Assembly (NCBI RefSeq): GCF_016904955.1
Contig: NZ_JADIKE010000028.1
Span: forward strand, 104,691 to 168,690
DNA: 64,000 nucleotides
From: Dyella flava
Lineage (GTDB): Bacteria > Pseudomonadota > Gammaproteobacteria > Xanthomonadales > Rhodanobacteraceae
Direction: 5' to 3'
In this document: in pieces, positions 18,323 through 29,152 of the stretch
Layout: the number at the start of each line of letters is the position of its first letter
How positions within the stretch are numbered: the stretch's first letter is position 1
Position numbers and translations under genes: made by a program
The notes under the pieces: model-generated
What the model was told of the DNA's origin: nothing
Databases searched by the model: none
Seen by the model: the letters and a program-made list of their open reading frames with translations, nothing else

Positions 18323-20488
18323 TTACTTCGCTTCCTTCTCCATCAGCTTGGCGACCATGCTCGCCGGCACTTCTTCGTAATGATCGAAGATCATCGAGAA
18401 GGTGCCGCGACCGCTGGTGGCCGAACGCAGGAAGTTGATGTAGCCGAACATTTCCGCCAGCGGCACGAAGCCCTGCACGAAGGCGTTGGTGCCCTTCTGG
18501 CCCTGCTCACTGACCGAGCCGCGACGACGGTTGATATCGCCGATCACGTCGCCGAGATAGTCGGCTTCGGTCACCACTTCAAGCTTCATCACCGGCTCGA
18601 GCAGCTTGGGCTTGGACATCCTCTGAGCTTCGCGGAAGCAGGCGCGGCCGGCGATTTCGAAGGCCAGTGCCGAGGAGTCCACGTCGTGGAACTTGCCGTC
18701 GATCAGGCGAGCCTTGAAGTCCAGCACTTCGTAGCCGGCTACCTGACCCTGGCGCGACTCCACCATGATGGCGTGCTCCACGGCCGGGATGTACTCGCGC
18801 GGCACGCGGCCGCCGACGATTTCGTCAGAGAACACCACGCCGCTACCCGGTTCGCCCGGCTCGAAAATCATCTTCACTTCGGCGAACTGGCCCGAACCAC
18901 CGGACTGCTTCTTGTGCGTGTAGGTGTGCTCGACGGACTGGCCAAAGGCTTCGCGGAAGCTGACCTTGGGCTTGCCCATGTTCGCATCCACGCCCAGCTC
19001 GGTGCGCATGCGGTCGATGGTGATTTCCAGGTGCAGCTCGCCCATGCCTTTGAGCACGGTCTGCCCGGTTTCCTTGTCCACTTCCATGCGCAGCGACGGA
19101 TCGGCCTTCACCATCTTGTAGAGCGCAGTGGAGAGCTTGTCGACATCGTTGCGGCTCTTCGGTTCCACGGCGACGCTGATCACCGGGTCGGGGAAGCGCA
19201 TGCGCTCCAGCAGCACCGGATGCGCCGGATCGGTCAAGGAGTCGCCGGTCTCGGTTTCCTTCATCGAGACGAACGCGCAGATGTCGCCGGCGCGCACTTC
19301 TTCGATGTCCTTGGTGGCGTTGGCCTGCACTTCCACGATGCGGCCGATGCGCTCTTTCTTGCCGCGCGTGACGTTCTGCAGCGTGTCGCCCTTCTTGATC
19401 ACGCCCGAGTAGATGCGGCAGAAGGTGAGTGTGCCGAACTGGTCGTTGATCACCTTGAAGGCCAGCGCGCGCGCCGGGGCCTCGTCAACCACGCCCTGTT
19501 CGCCGACCACGTTGCCGTCTTCGTCCACCAGGCCGATGCCGCCGTTCTCGCCCGGGAACGGCATGTAGTCGACCACGCCGTCGAGCAGCTGCTGCACGCC
19601 CTTGTTGCGGTAGGAGGAGCCACAGAAGATCGGCACCAGCTTGCCTTGCACGCAACCCGTGCGGACGCACTTCTTCAGGAGTTCCAGGCTGAAGTCGCTG
19701 CTCTTGAGGAACGTTTCCACATCGCCCGCATTGAGCAGCTTGTCGAAGGCTTCGTCGTCCATTTCCAGCGCTTTTTCGATGGTTTCATCGCGCAGCTGGG
19801 CGAGATTGGCCACCCATTCCTTGTCTGCGGCGGTGGTGAAGGCCTGCACCTTGGGATGGTTGGCGATCTGGTCCAGCGGGATGACTTCCCACTTGCTGTC
19901 CTTGTCGTGACCTTCCCAGATGTAGCCCTGGCCGGTGATCAGGTCAGCCATGCCGATGAAGTCATCGTGGCTGCCCAGCGGCACCTGGCAGAGCACGGCA
20001 TTGGCGCCGAGGCGGTTCTTGATGCCTTCCACGGCGTGCTTAAAGTTCGCGCCGATGCGGTCCATCTTGTTGACGTAGCACATGCGCGGCACGTTGTACT
20101 GGTCGGCCAGGCGCCAGTTGGTTTCGGTCTGCGGTTCCACGCCGGCCACGCCGTCGAACACCACCACGGCGCCGTCGAGCACGCGCAGGCTGCGGTTCAC
20201 TTCGATGGTGAAGTCCACGTGGCCTGGGGTGTCGATCACGTTGATCTGGTGGCCCTTCCACTCGGTGGACACAGCGGCGGACTGAATGGTGATGCCGCGC
20301 TTGCGTTCCTGCTCGAGGTAGTCGGTGGTGGTCGAGCCCTTGCCGTCCTTGGTGTCATGCACGTCGACGATCTGGTGCTTCTTGCCCGTGTAGTACAGCA
20401 CACGCTCGGTGGTGGTGGTCTTACCGGCGTCGATGTGGGCAATGATGCCGATGTTGCGATAGAGGCTTAGGGGTTTTTGACGAGCCAC
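18323..20488 (-). CDS. fusA: Elongation factor G, variant type (orphan fusA)
   Basis: This translational GTPase drives translocation. The 721-residue product has five EF-G domains with AHIDAGKTTTTERV, DTPGHVDFT and NKMDRIGANF intact. Two things are unusual: it is not in a str operon (no rpsL, rpsG or tuf beside it), and switch I is divergent, with VHDTKDGKGSTTTDYLEQE where canonical EF-G has a GAATMDWMEQE block. It is also about 20 residues longer than E. coli EF-G. It may therefore be a second, EF-G2-type paralogue, or the only EF-G of this lineage. The start is GTG at 20488 and the gene has its own terminator. Confidence 0.9.
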   Translation of the reverse strand: MARQKPLSLYRNIGIIAHIDAGKTTTTERVLYYTGKKHQIVDVHDTKDGKGSTTTDYLEQERKRGITIQSAAVSTEWKGHQINVIDTPGHVDFTIEVNRSLRVLDGAVVVFDGVAGVEPQTETNWRLADQYNVPRMCYVNKMDRIGANFKHAVEGIKNRLGANAVLCQVPLGSHDDFIGMADLITGQGYIWEGHDKDSKWEVIPLDQIANHPKVQAFTTAADKEWVANLAQLRDETIEKALEMDDEAFDKLLNAGDVETFLKSSDFSLELLKKCVRTGCVQGKLVPIFCGSSYRNKGVQQLLDGVVDYMPFPGENGGIGLVDEDGNVVGEQGVVDEAPARALAFKVINDQFGTLTFCRIYSGVIKKGDTLQNVTRGKKERIGRIVEVQANATKDIEEVRAGDICAFVSMKETETGDSLTDPAHPVLLERMRFPDPVISVAVEPKSRNDVDKLSTALYKMVKADPSLRMEVDKETGQTVLKGMGELHLEITIDRMRTELGVDANMGKPKVSFREAFGQSVEHTYTHKKQSGGSGQFAEVKMIFEPGEPGSGVVFSDEIVGGRVPREYIPAVEHAIMVESRQGQVAGYEVLDFKARLIDGKFHDVDSSALAFEIAGRACFREAQRMSKPKLLEPVMKLEVVTEADYLGDVIGDINRRRGSVSEQGQKGTNAFVQGFVPLAEMFGYINFLRSATSGRGTFSMIFDHYEEVPASMVAKLMEKEAK

Positions 20489-20602
20489 AGTCTTAGGTTC
20501 CGTGAGTTAAAGTCGTTGGGCGACAGGGGCGGACGCAATAGCCATGTCCGCAGCGTACGTTTTCAATGTGTATCTGGCGTTTCCGAATCCCGCCCGGCCC
20601 CC

Positions 20603-21274
20603 TCAAGGGGCTGCCTGGGTCAGCAGGTCCTCGTAGAAGGCGCCGAATGGTTCGGTTGGGTGGGCAATCTGGATTTCCAGAATCCACAGGCCTTCGGCAG
20701 GCTTGTGCTCGAAATCGCCCAGATCACCACCCTTGTGTACTGAGTGCGGGAAATCACTGACGCGATGACCCTTGATGGCGTGGTTGAAACGCCATCCCAT
20801 CGCCTCGGCGCGCTCATGCGCGTAATTATACAACGAGGGGCCGTTCAGGCTCTCGTTGCGCCAGATATCGGCCACGTCCCGGAACAGGTCGCGCGCCGCT
20901 TGAGCGCAGGCTTGCTGCTCGGACGCCTGGCCGACCGTGAAGGTATCGCCCACATCGCCTTCATGGCCGTCGAACACCAACCCCAGGTCGATGAAGTAGA
21001 TGTCGTTCTCGCCCAGGCGTACATCGGGAATGGAGCGCTCCCGATACGTTTTGGTGGTGTTCGGGCCGATGCGGATGATCACCGGATGCCAAAGCCGCTC
21101 CATGCCCAGCTCGGCGAAAACCTGTTCAGCCTCGGCTCTGGCCTCGTCCTCGCTGATGCCCGGACGCATGCGCGCCTGGATACCCTGCAAAGCCGCCCAG
21201 CTTTTGCGGCGTGCATGCTGCATGCGTGCGGGATCGAAGCGCTGGCCGACAGCTTCGCGATGGTGAGAAGTCAT
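20603..21274 (-). CDS. M24-family metallopeptidase (aminopeptidase P / Met-AP fold)
   Basis: The 223-residue protein shows the pita-bread fold segments of M24: IDLGLVFDGHEGDVGDTFTVG (two metal-binding Asp), PHSVHKGGD (His) and LEIQIAHP (Glu). It lacks the N-terminal domain of prolidases and resembles the compact Xaa-Pro peptidase-like group. Some ligand positions are non-standard, so activity is uncertain. Start taken at 21274 (MTSHHREAV); an upstream open stretch overlaps the neighbouring DUF1304 gene. Confidence 0.8.
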   Translation of the reverse strand: MTSHHREAVGQRFDPARMQHARRKSWAALQGIQARMRPGISEDEARAEAEQVFAELGMERLWHPVIIRIGPNTTKTYRERSIPDVRLGENDIYFIDLGLVFDGHEGDVGDTFTVGQASEQQACAQAARDLFRDVADIWRNESLNGPSLYNYAHERAEAMGWRFNHAIKGHRVSDFPHSVHKGGDLGDFEHKPAEGLWILEIQIAHPTEPFGAFYEDLLTQAAP

Positions 21275-21299
21275 GGCACGGTCATCCACACCACAAAGC

Positions 21300-21659
21300 T
21301 CAAGCCAGCAGCACCAGCGCAAGGCCGATGGCGGCGGGCAAGCCCTGGATCCACAGCACCTTGCGCGTGGCAGTGAAGCCGCCAAAGAGGCCGGCGACCA
21401 GTACGCAACCAAGGAAGAACAGCTTCACGTGAGCGCCCTCGCTGCCGCCGAGCAGCAGGCCCCAGAACAGGCCCGCCGCAAGAAAGCCATTGTAGAGCCC
21501 CTGGTTGGCGGCCAGCACCTTGGTCTGTGCGGCGAATTCGGCGGTGAGGCCAAAGGCTCGCCGGCCAGTGGGTTTGTCCCAGAGCAACATTTCCAGGATC
21601 AGAAACCACACGTGCATCAAGGCAATGATCGTCACGACGATGCTGGCGAGGATCGACAT
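21300..21659 (-). CDS. DUF1304 small membrane protein
   Basis: The 119-residue protein has four predicted membrane helices and the DUF1304 pattern (HVWFLILEMLLW near the N-terminus, ANQGLYNGFLAAGL in the middle). Its function is unknown. A GGAGAG ribosome site precedes the start. It lies between the M24 peptidase and PfkB genes on the same strand, with short gaps, so co-transcription is possible. Confidence 0.85.
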   Translation of the reverse strand: MSILASIVVTIIALMHVWFLILEMLLWDKPTGRRAFGLTAEFAAQTKVLAANQGLYNGFLAAGLFWGLLLGGSEGAHVKLFFLGCVLVAGLFGGFTATRKVLWIQGLPAAIGLALVLLA

Positions 21660-21683
21660 GTGCTGCTCTCCGGATGCGCGGCC

Positions 21684-22619
21684 TCAGGCCAGCGCGTAAC
21701 CGAACTGTTCCTTGAACTGGGCCGCAAATTCTTCGTAGGTAAAGTGCTGATTCTGCGTGCCGGGATGTTCCACTTTCAGCGCGCCCATCAGCGAAGCCAT
21801 GCGGCCGACGGTCGGCCAGTCCAGGCCTTTCATGACGCCGAAGATCAGGCCGGCGCGATAAGCATCGCCGCAGCCGGTGGGATCGATCACCTGGCGCTCA
21901 CGCGCCGGAGGGATCTCGTACGTGGTGCCGTCAGCGTGGATCAGCGAACCACGCGGGCCGAGCGTGACGATATAAGCCTTCACGCGCGAAGCGATATCGG
22001 CTGCGCTCCAGCCGGTGCGTTGCTGCAGCAGCTGCGATTCGTAATCGTTGACGATCACGTAGGTGGCTTTTTCGATCATCGCGCGGAATTCATCGCCGTT
22101 GAACAACGGCATCGCCTGGCCGGGATCGAACACGAACGGCACACCGCGTGCGGCAAACTCGTCCACATGCTGCAGCATGGCTTCGCGGCCATCGGGCGCG
22201 ACGATGCCGAAGCTGATGTCGGGGATGTTGCGCACGTGGTTTTCATGCGCGCTGGACATGGCGCCGGGATGGAAGGCGGTGATCTGGTTGTTGTCCAGGT
22301 CGGTGGTGATGAAGCACTGCGGCGTGAACTGATCCTCAAACACGCGGATGCCATCCATGCGGATGCCGCATTTTTCCAGGTGCTCGCGATACGGCGCGAA
22401 ATCCTGGCCGACGGCGGCCACCGGCAGCGGCTCGCCGCCAAGCAGTTTCAGGTTGTAGGCGATGTTGCCGGCGCAGCCGCCAAACTCGCGGCGCATCCGC
22501 GGCACCAGGAACGACACGTTCAGGATGTGCACCTGGTCGGGAATGATGTGGTTCTTGAACTGGTCCTGGAACACCATGATGGTGTCGTAGGCGAACGATC
22601 CGCAGATAACGGCAGACAT
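21684..22619 (-). CDS. PfkB-family carbohydrate/nucleoside kinase
   Basis: The 311-residue cytosolic kinase has the ribokinase-family N-terminal GGCAGNIAYNLKLLGG and the C-terminal signature DPTGCGDAYRAGL with the catalytic Asp. The overall pattern (GSFAYDTI at the N-terminus) is closest to adenosine kinase-like proteins of proteobacteria, but the true substrate could be a sugar or a nucleoside. It is divergent from mreB. Confidence 0.9.
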   Translation of the reverse strand: MSAVICGSFAYDTIMVFQDQFKNHIIPDQVHILNVSFLVPRMRREFGGCAGNIAYNLKLLGGEPLPVAAVGQDFAPYREHLEKCGIRMDGIRVFEDQFTPQCFITTDLDNNQITAFHPGAMSSAHENHVRNIPDISFGIVAPDGREAMLQHVDEFAARGVPFVFDPGQAMPLFNGDEFRAMIEKATYVIVNDYESQLLQQRTGWSAADIASRVKAYIVTLGPRGSLIHADGTTYEIPPARERQVIDPTGCGDAYRAGLIFGVMKGLDWPTVGRMASLMGALKVEHPGTQNQHFTYEEFAAQFKEQFGYALA

Positions 22620-23992
<1,373 letters not shown>

Positions 23993-24019
23993 CTGTCCTC
24001 GTTTGCGAGGACTCATTGT

Positions 24020-24059
24020 CCCCTCTCCCTCGCAGGGAGAGGGCAGGGTGAGGGGCCAG
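24020..24059. repeat. CCCTCTCCC-type intergenic hairpin repeat
   Basis: CCCTCTCCCT...AGGGAGAGGG followed by GGGTGAGGGGC lies between mreB and mreC. The same element occurs at 45755-45796. It is a common intergenic repeat type in GC-rich proteobacteria. Confidence 0.6.
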
Positions 24060-24219
24060 GGCTTGCGTTAATGGTGATTCGAAGCGCATCTAAAAAGGCA
24101 CTCGCCGTGAGGTTTCTCGCGAGGTGGCCCCTTCGCCTCAACCTCCGGATCACCTCCGGGGCAGGCTCCCTTCCCGGAAGGAAGCGGGCGCTGGACTCGG
24201 GTATGGACGGATTTTCCCC

Positions 24220-25227
24220 ATGGCGCTGACGCGCGAGGAATCATCGCCCCTGTTCGCCGGCACCGCAGCCGGCACGTTACGGCTGATCTTCTACCTTGCC
24301 ATGGCCGTGGTGTTGATGGTGCTGGATCACCGTAACGGGTGGTTGTGGCGCATGCGCTATGCAACGGCGATCGTGGTGGAACCGGTTTACCGGCTGGCCA
24401 GCCTGCCGGTCGATGGCATGCATGCGCTGGGCGTGGCTTTTGCGGACCGGCGCATGCTGACCGAGCAAAACCAGCGCTTGCGTGAAGATTTGCTGCTGGC
24501 CAACGCCAAGCTCAATCGCATGGCGGCGGTCGCGCAACAGAACGAGCGTCTCAAGGAACTGCTCGATACCCAGCACAGTCTGGAGCTCCATGTACAGATG
24601 GCGCGGGTTGTTGGCATGGATCTGGGCGCATATCGCCATCGCATCATGATCAACCTCGGTGCGCGCGACGGCATCAAGTCGGGCCAGCCGGTGATCGACG
24701 CGCATGGTGTGATGGGGCAGATCATCGATGTCCTGCCCACCTCTTCAGCGGTGATGCTGGTGACCGATCCTGATCATGCGCTGCCGGTAGTGGTGGAGCG
24801 CACCGGGTTGCGCACCATCGCCTACGGCTCGCGTAATGGTGAACAGCTCGCCTTGCCGACGATTCCGATGGCGGCCGACGTGCGGGTGGGTGACAAGCTG
24901 CTCACCTCGGGCCTGGGCGGCCGTTTCCCCGAAGGTTTCCCGGTGGGCGAGATCACCAACGTAGCGCCGGCCGCCAGTGGCATGTTCCTGGAGGCGAAGG
25001 CCAATCCCAGTGCGGACATCGATCGCAGCGACGAGGTACTGGTATTGCACGATCTGGCCGAGCCGGTCGGTCCGCCGCCGCCGCCGTCGCCTGCGGGACC
25101 GCCCTCTGACGAAGCCCCGGCGCCAGCTACCACCGCCACAGTTGCGCATCCCACGACACTTGCCCCATCCGGCAAGCCGGCTTCGGCACAGACTGCCGCC
25201 GCCCCGCCAGAAGTACCGCAGCCATGA
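24220..25227 (+). CDS. mreC: Cell-shape protein MreC
   Basis: MreC is a bitopic inner-membrane protein whose periplasmic beta domain links MreB to PBP2 and RodA. The 335-residue product has one helix at residues 22-38, a coiled coil (about 70-115) and the paired beta barrels (115-275). The tail after residue 280 is Pro/Ala-rich and low-complexity, unlike E. coli MreC. Start at 24220 gives MALTREESS. Its stop overlaps the mreD start by 4 bases (ATGA). Confidence 0.95.
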   Translation: MALTREESSPLFAGTAAGTLRLIFYLAMAVVLMVLDHRNGWLWRMRYATAIVVEPVYRLASLPVDGMHALGVAFADRRMLTEQNQRLREDLLLANAKLNRMAAVAQQNERLKELLDTQHSLELHVQMARVVGMDLGAYRHRIMINLGARDGIKSGQPVIDAHGVMGQIIDVLPTSSAVMLVTDPDHALPVVVERTGLRTIAYGSRNGEQLALPTIPMAADVRVGDKLLTSGLGGRFPEGFPVGEITNVAPAASGMFLEAKANPSADIDRSDEVLVLHDLAEPVGPPPPPSPAGPPSDEAPAPATTATVAHPTTLAPSGKPASAQTAAAPPEVPQP

Positions 25228-25712
25228 ACCGCCAGCGCGTTTCATTCTGGTGGTTTGTCGGCACGCTGTTCGCATCGTTGTTGCTGATGCTGATTCCGTT
25301 GCCGCATGTACTCGAACCCTTCAAGCCGTACTGGCCCGCGCTGGTGCTGCTGTATTGGGCGATGGAATCAGGTGAACAGCGCGTCACACTCGGCCTGGCG
25401 TTTATTTTGGGTGTGTGCGCCGACATGTTGAATGGCGTGTTGCTGGGCGAGCAGGCGCTGCGTTTGTGCGTGCTGGCATTTATCGCGCTGCGCTTTCGTT
25501 CGCGCCTGCGTTTCTTCCCGATGTGGCAACAGACGCTGGCGGTGCTGGCGTTACTGCTCAACGATCGCTTCCTGCTGCTGGTCGTGCGTGCTTTTGCCGG
25601 TGAGTCCACGCCGCCTGCATTGTGGTGGGCATCCCCGTTCGTCAGTGGGCTGCTGTGGCCGTTCCTGTTCCTGCTGCTTGACGATCTACGGATGCGGTTG
25701 AGGTTGCAATGA
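25224..25712 (+). CDS. mreD: Rod shape-determining protein MreD
   Basis: This 162-residue, very hydrophobic protein has five to six membrane helices and is an elongasome component of unknown biochemical role. It overlaps mreC by 4 bases, indicating translational coupling. Between it and mrdA lies a 163-base GC-rich spacer without a convincing gene. Confidence 0.93.
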   Translation: MNRQRVSFWWFVGTLFASLLLMLIPLPHVLEPFKPYWPALVLLYWAMESGEQRVTLGLAFILGVCADMLNGVLLGEQALRLCVLAFIALRFRSRLRFFPMWQQTLAVLALLLNDRFLLLVVRAFAGESTPPALWWASPFVSGLLWPFLFLLLDDLRMRLRLQ

Positions 25713-25875
25713 AGGCCGGGAACCGGGAGCGCGGAGCGGGAAGCGTGCAGGTGGCGCGGGTAGCGGCTTTTCGCGCGCTGCCGTATGCAGCCGATCTGCA
25801 AGCAACAGCATCGATCCGTAAGCACTATCCGCACTTTGTCCGGCCGCTGCCCGCTTGCGGCGGCGAGAGCCGTCC

Positions 25876-27900
25876 ATGAAACACCTGCGCCGCTTCAAGG
25901 ACACGCGTGGTGAAGGCGAGATGTTCCGCCGACGCGCGCTCGCCGGTTTTGCGCTGATCCTGCTTGGCCTGTGCGCGCTGGTCGGGCGCTATGTGTTTCT
26001 GCAGGTGCTGCATCACGACGAATTCGCGCTGCGTTCGGTGAACAACAGCGTGAAGCCGCGTGCCATTCCGCCCGCCCGCGGACTGATCTACGACCGCAAC
26101 GGCGTGCTGCTGGCCGACAACGTGCCGGCTTTCCGGCTCGAAGTCCGGCCGGACCAGGTGCAGAACATGAACGAGATGCTGTTCCAGCTGGGCAGGGTCG
26201 TGCCGCTGGATCAGGATGATCTCGATGCCTTCCGCAAGCAGCTCAAGCAATCGCACCGTTTCGACAGCGTGCCGTTGAAGATGCGGCTTACCGAAGACGA
26301 TATCGCGCGCTTCGCCGTCAATCGCTGGCGGTTCCCGGGTGTGGACGTGGTGCCCTACCTCACCCGCTATTACCCGTTGGGGCCGCTGTTCGCGCATGTC
26401 GTGGGTTATGTGAGCCGCATCGACGCGGACGACATGGCCAATCTCGATCCGGATCGCTACAAGGGCACTACGCACATCGGGCGCAGTGGTCTGGAGCGTT
26501 CGTATGAGGACATGCTGCACGGCACACCCGGCTATGAACTGGACGAGGTGAACGCCGACGGCCGTATCCAGCAGGTGCTGGAAACGCATCCGCCGATACC
26601 GGGCAAGAACCTCTATCTGAGCATTGATGCGCGCATCCAGAAGGCGGCCGAGGAAGCGTTCGAAGGGCGACCCGGCGCGGCGGTGGCGATCGATCCGCGC
26701 AACGGCCAGGTGTTGGCGATGGTCAGCGTGCCGGAGTTTGATCCGAACCTGTTCGTCAATGGCATCAGTCAGGCGGACTACAAGGCGCTGATCACCTCGC
26801 CCGACAAACCGCTGATCAATCGTGCGCTGAAAGGCGCTTATCCGCCTGGTTCGACGGTAAAGCCGTTCATGGGATTGGCAGGCCTGGAATACGGTGTGCG
26901 CACGCCGCAGGACACGGTGCTTTCCACCGGCGTGTTCTACATTCCAGGCCAGTCGCGCGGTTATCGCGATGACCAGCGTGGCGGCGTAGGTACGGTGAAC
27001 CTGTATCGCGCGATCGAAGATTCGGTCAACACGTACTTTTACAAACTGGCGCTGGATCTGGGCATCGACCGGATCAGTGCATTCATGGGTTCGTATGGAT
27101 TCGGGCGGCCCAGCGGCGTGGATCTTCCTGGTGAAGTATCCGGCATCCTGCCGTCGCGCGAATGGAAGGCCAAGCATTCGCCCAAGCAGCCGTCGTGGTA
27201 TCCCGGCGAAACCGTTATCGCAGGTATCGGCCAGGGGTATTGGTCGGTCACCGCCATACAGCTGGCGCATGCCCTGGCAACATTCGCGGGTCGTGGCGTG
27301 CCCTATGCGCCGCGGGTAGTGATGGCAACCGCCGATGTAGGCAAACGGTCGGTGCCGCTGGCCAACCCTCCTGCAGGGCCGTCGTTGATCAAGGACATGA
27401 AAGACTGGCAGGCCGTCAACGATGGCATGCAATTGGTCATCTACGGCACTGACCCGTTTTCCACCGGTAGTGGTGTCAAGCTCGGCGATGGCTTCCCTTA
27501 TCGCATTGCTGGCAAGAGCGGTACGGCTGAACGTTTCTCGCGAACCAGCGACGCATACAACGAAAACCGCAATACCGCTTATCTCGCTGCGCGCCATCGT
27601 GCATGGTTTGAGGCTTTTACGCCTGCCGAAGATCCGCGCATTGCTGTCGCGGTAGTGCTTGAAGCCGGGGCGTGGGGCGCAAAAGACGCCGGCCCCATCG
27701 CACGCAAGATTCTCGACGCCTGGCTCGCAACGCAAGGTGGTGCCGTACCGCCGAACCATCCGTTGCCGGAGTCTGAAGCCGATGCCGCGCCGGCATCTGC
27801 TACCACGACGGCAACGCCTGCCGATGTGATGCCGGAAGACACACCGCAAAGCGATCCGCCCGCATCGGACAGCTCCAGTGCAGGAGACGATTCGCAATGA
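25876..27900 (+). CDS. mrdA: Penicillin-binding protein 2 (elongation transpeptidase)
   Basis: PBP2 is the class B transpeptidase that cross-links lateral wall with RodA. The 674-residue protein has an N-terminal anchor (about residues 20-42), the pedestal domain and a transpeptidase domain with S-x-x-K in PPGSTVKPF, SVN in EDSVNTYFY and the KSGT box in AGKSGTAERF. About 50 C-terminal residues are a Pro/Ala/Asp/Ser-rich tail absent from E. coli PBP2. Start at 25876 fits MKHLRRFKD. It overlaps rodA by 4 bases. Confidence 0.96.
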   Translation: MKHLRRFKDTRGEGEMFRRRALAGFALILLGLCALVGRYVFLQVLHHDEFALRSVNNSVKPRAIPPARGLIYDRNGVLLADNVPAFRLEVRPDQVQNMNEMLFQLGRVVPLDQDDLDAFRKQLKQSHRFDSVPLKMRLTEDDIARFAVNRWRFPGVDVVPYLTRYYPLGPLFAHVVGYVSRIDADDMANLDPDRYKGTTHIGRSGLERSYEDMLHGTPGYELDEVNADGRIQQVLETHPPIPGKNLYLSIDARIQKAAEEAFEGRPGAAVAIDPRNGQVLAMVSVPEFDPNLFVNGISQADYKALITSPDKPLINRALKGAYPPGSTVKPFMGLAGLEYGVRTPQDTVLSTGVFYIPGQSRGYRDDQRGGVGTVNLYRAIEDSVNTYFYKLALDLGIDRISAFMGSYGFGRPSGVDLPGEVSGILPSREWKAKHSPKQPSWYPGETVIAGIGQGYWSVTAIQLAHALATFAGRGVPYAPRVVMATADVGKRSVPLANPPAGPSLIKDMKDWQAVNDGMQLVIYGTDPFSTGSGVKLGDGFPYRIAGKSGTAERFSRTSDAYNENRNTAYLAARHRAWFEAFTPAEDPRIAVAVVLEAGAWGAKDAGPIARKILDAWLATQGGAVPPNHPLPESEADAAPASATTTATPADVMPEDTPQSDPPASDSSSAGDDSQ

Positions 27901-29012
27901 TCGATACCTGGCGCACCCGTCTCTATCGTTTCTTCCGGCGCGTCTGGACGCGTCCGCGCATCGACCTGCCGCTCGCGTTTGCGTTGGTTGTGCTGTGCGG
28001 CGTGGGATTGGCAACGCTGTACAGCGCCGGTGAGGGCAATATCGCGCTGGTCGGTGGACAGGCCGCACGCTTTATGCTGGGCGGCGTCTTCATCTTGCTG
28101 ATGTCGCGCATTCCGCCGTCGGCCCTGCGCAACTGGACGCCCTGGCTCTACGTCGGCAGCACGGTGCTGCTGGTGGTAGTAGCGGTGTTGGGCGAAGGGC
28201 GTGGCGCCGATCGCTGGCTCAACTTGGGCATCATGCGCTTCCAGCCATCCGAGCTGATGAAGCTGACCATGCCGATGATGGTGGCCTGGTACCTGCATCC
28301 GCGCCAACTGCCGCCGCGCTGGAAAGACATTGTGGTAGTAGGTGCGCTGATCGCCATTCCGGCCGGTTTGATCGCCAAACAGCCGGATCTGGGCACCGCC
28401 TTGCTGGTCACCGCAGCCGGTGCATTCGCCTTGTTTCTGTCGGGCATGGCGTGGTGGCGCATCGGCATGCTGCTGGCGGCGGCGGGCGGAATGGTGCCGA
28501 TTGCCTGGCATTTCATGCACCAGTATCAGCGCGACCGCATTCTCACCATGTTGAATCCGGAATCCGATCCGCTCGGCAACGGCTGGCACATCATCCAGTC
28601 GCAGATCGCGGTAGGTTCGGGTGGCGTGTTCGGCAAGGGCTTCGAACAAGGCACGCAATCGCGCCTGGACTTCCTGCCCGAGCACACCACCGACTTCATC
28701 TTTGCGGTCTTCTCCGAAGAATTCGGGCTGATCGGCGTCTGCGCGATCCTGGTGCTGTACGCATTCATTATCGGACGCTGCCTATGGATCGCGATGGAAG
28801 CGCGCGATACCTATTCGCGCCTGCTCGCCGGCGCGATCGGCATGAGCTTCTTCGTCTACGTATTCGTCAACGGCGGCATGGTCGCGGGACTGCTGCCCGT
28901 GGTGGGCGTGCCGATGCCGATGGTCAGCTACGGTGGTACCTCGGCTGTGTCGTTGCTGGTGGGTTTCGGCGTGCTGATGTCGATCCACGCCAATCGCAAG
29001 GTGCATGACTAG
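27897..29012 (+). CDS. mrdB: Peptidoglycan polymerase RodA
   Basis: RodA is the SEDS-family glycosyltransferase that polymerises lipid II for cell elongation together with PBP2. The 371-residue protein has about ten membrane helices, the SEDS catalytic region with FQPSELMKL and PEHTTDFIFAVFSEE, and the GVPMPMVSYGGTS signature. It starts within the mrdA stop codon (ATGA), so the two partners are translationally coupled. Confidence 0.97.
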   Translation: MIDTWRTRLYRFFRRVWTRPRIDLPLAFALVVLCGVGLATLYSAGEGNIALVGGQAARFMLGGVFILLMSRIPPSALRNWTPWLYVGSTVLLVVVAVLGEGRGADRWLNLGIMRFQPSELMKLTMPMMVAWYLHPRQLPPRWKDIVVVGALIAIPAGLIAKQPDLGTALLVTAAGAFALFLSGMAWWRIGMLLAAAGGMVPIAWHFMHQYQRDRILTMLNPESDPLGNGWHIIQSQIAVGSGGVFGKGFEQGTQSRLDFLPEHTTDFIFAVFSEEFGLIGVCAILVLYAFIIGRCLWIAMEARDTYSRLLAGAIGMSFFVYVFVNGGMVAGLLPVVGVPMPMVSYGGTSAVSLLVGFGVLMSIHANRKVHD

Positions 29013-29152
29013 CCTGGCAACGGACAAGGGTTAGCGGAGCCATGCTGCGTATGCTTCGCGGCTGCAGGTTTTGAGATAAATAGCCGTCGATTGTTGATCG
29101 TGGATTTTGTGCTGTTCCGATTCCCGGCTCATAGCATGTTACGCTCTGCTCA

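Noticed and set aside
18011..20470. Very long open frame antisense to fusA (and similar ones antisense to prc, fadE and dac)
   Set aside because: These are shadows caused by high third-position GC; the products are His/Leu/Ala-rich with no family features, and the opposite strand encodes a clear gene.
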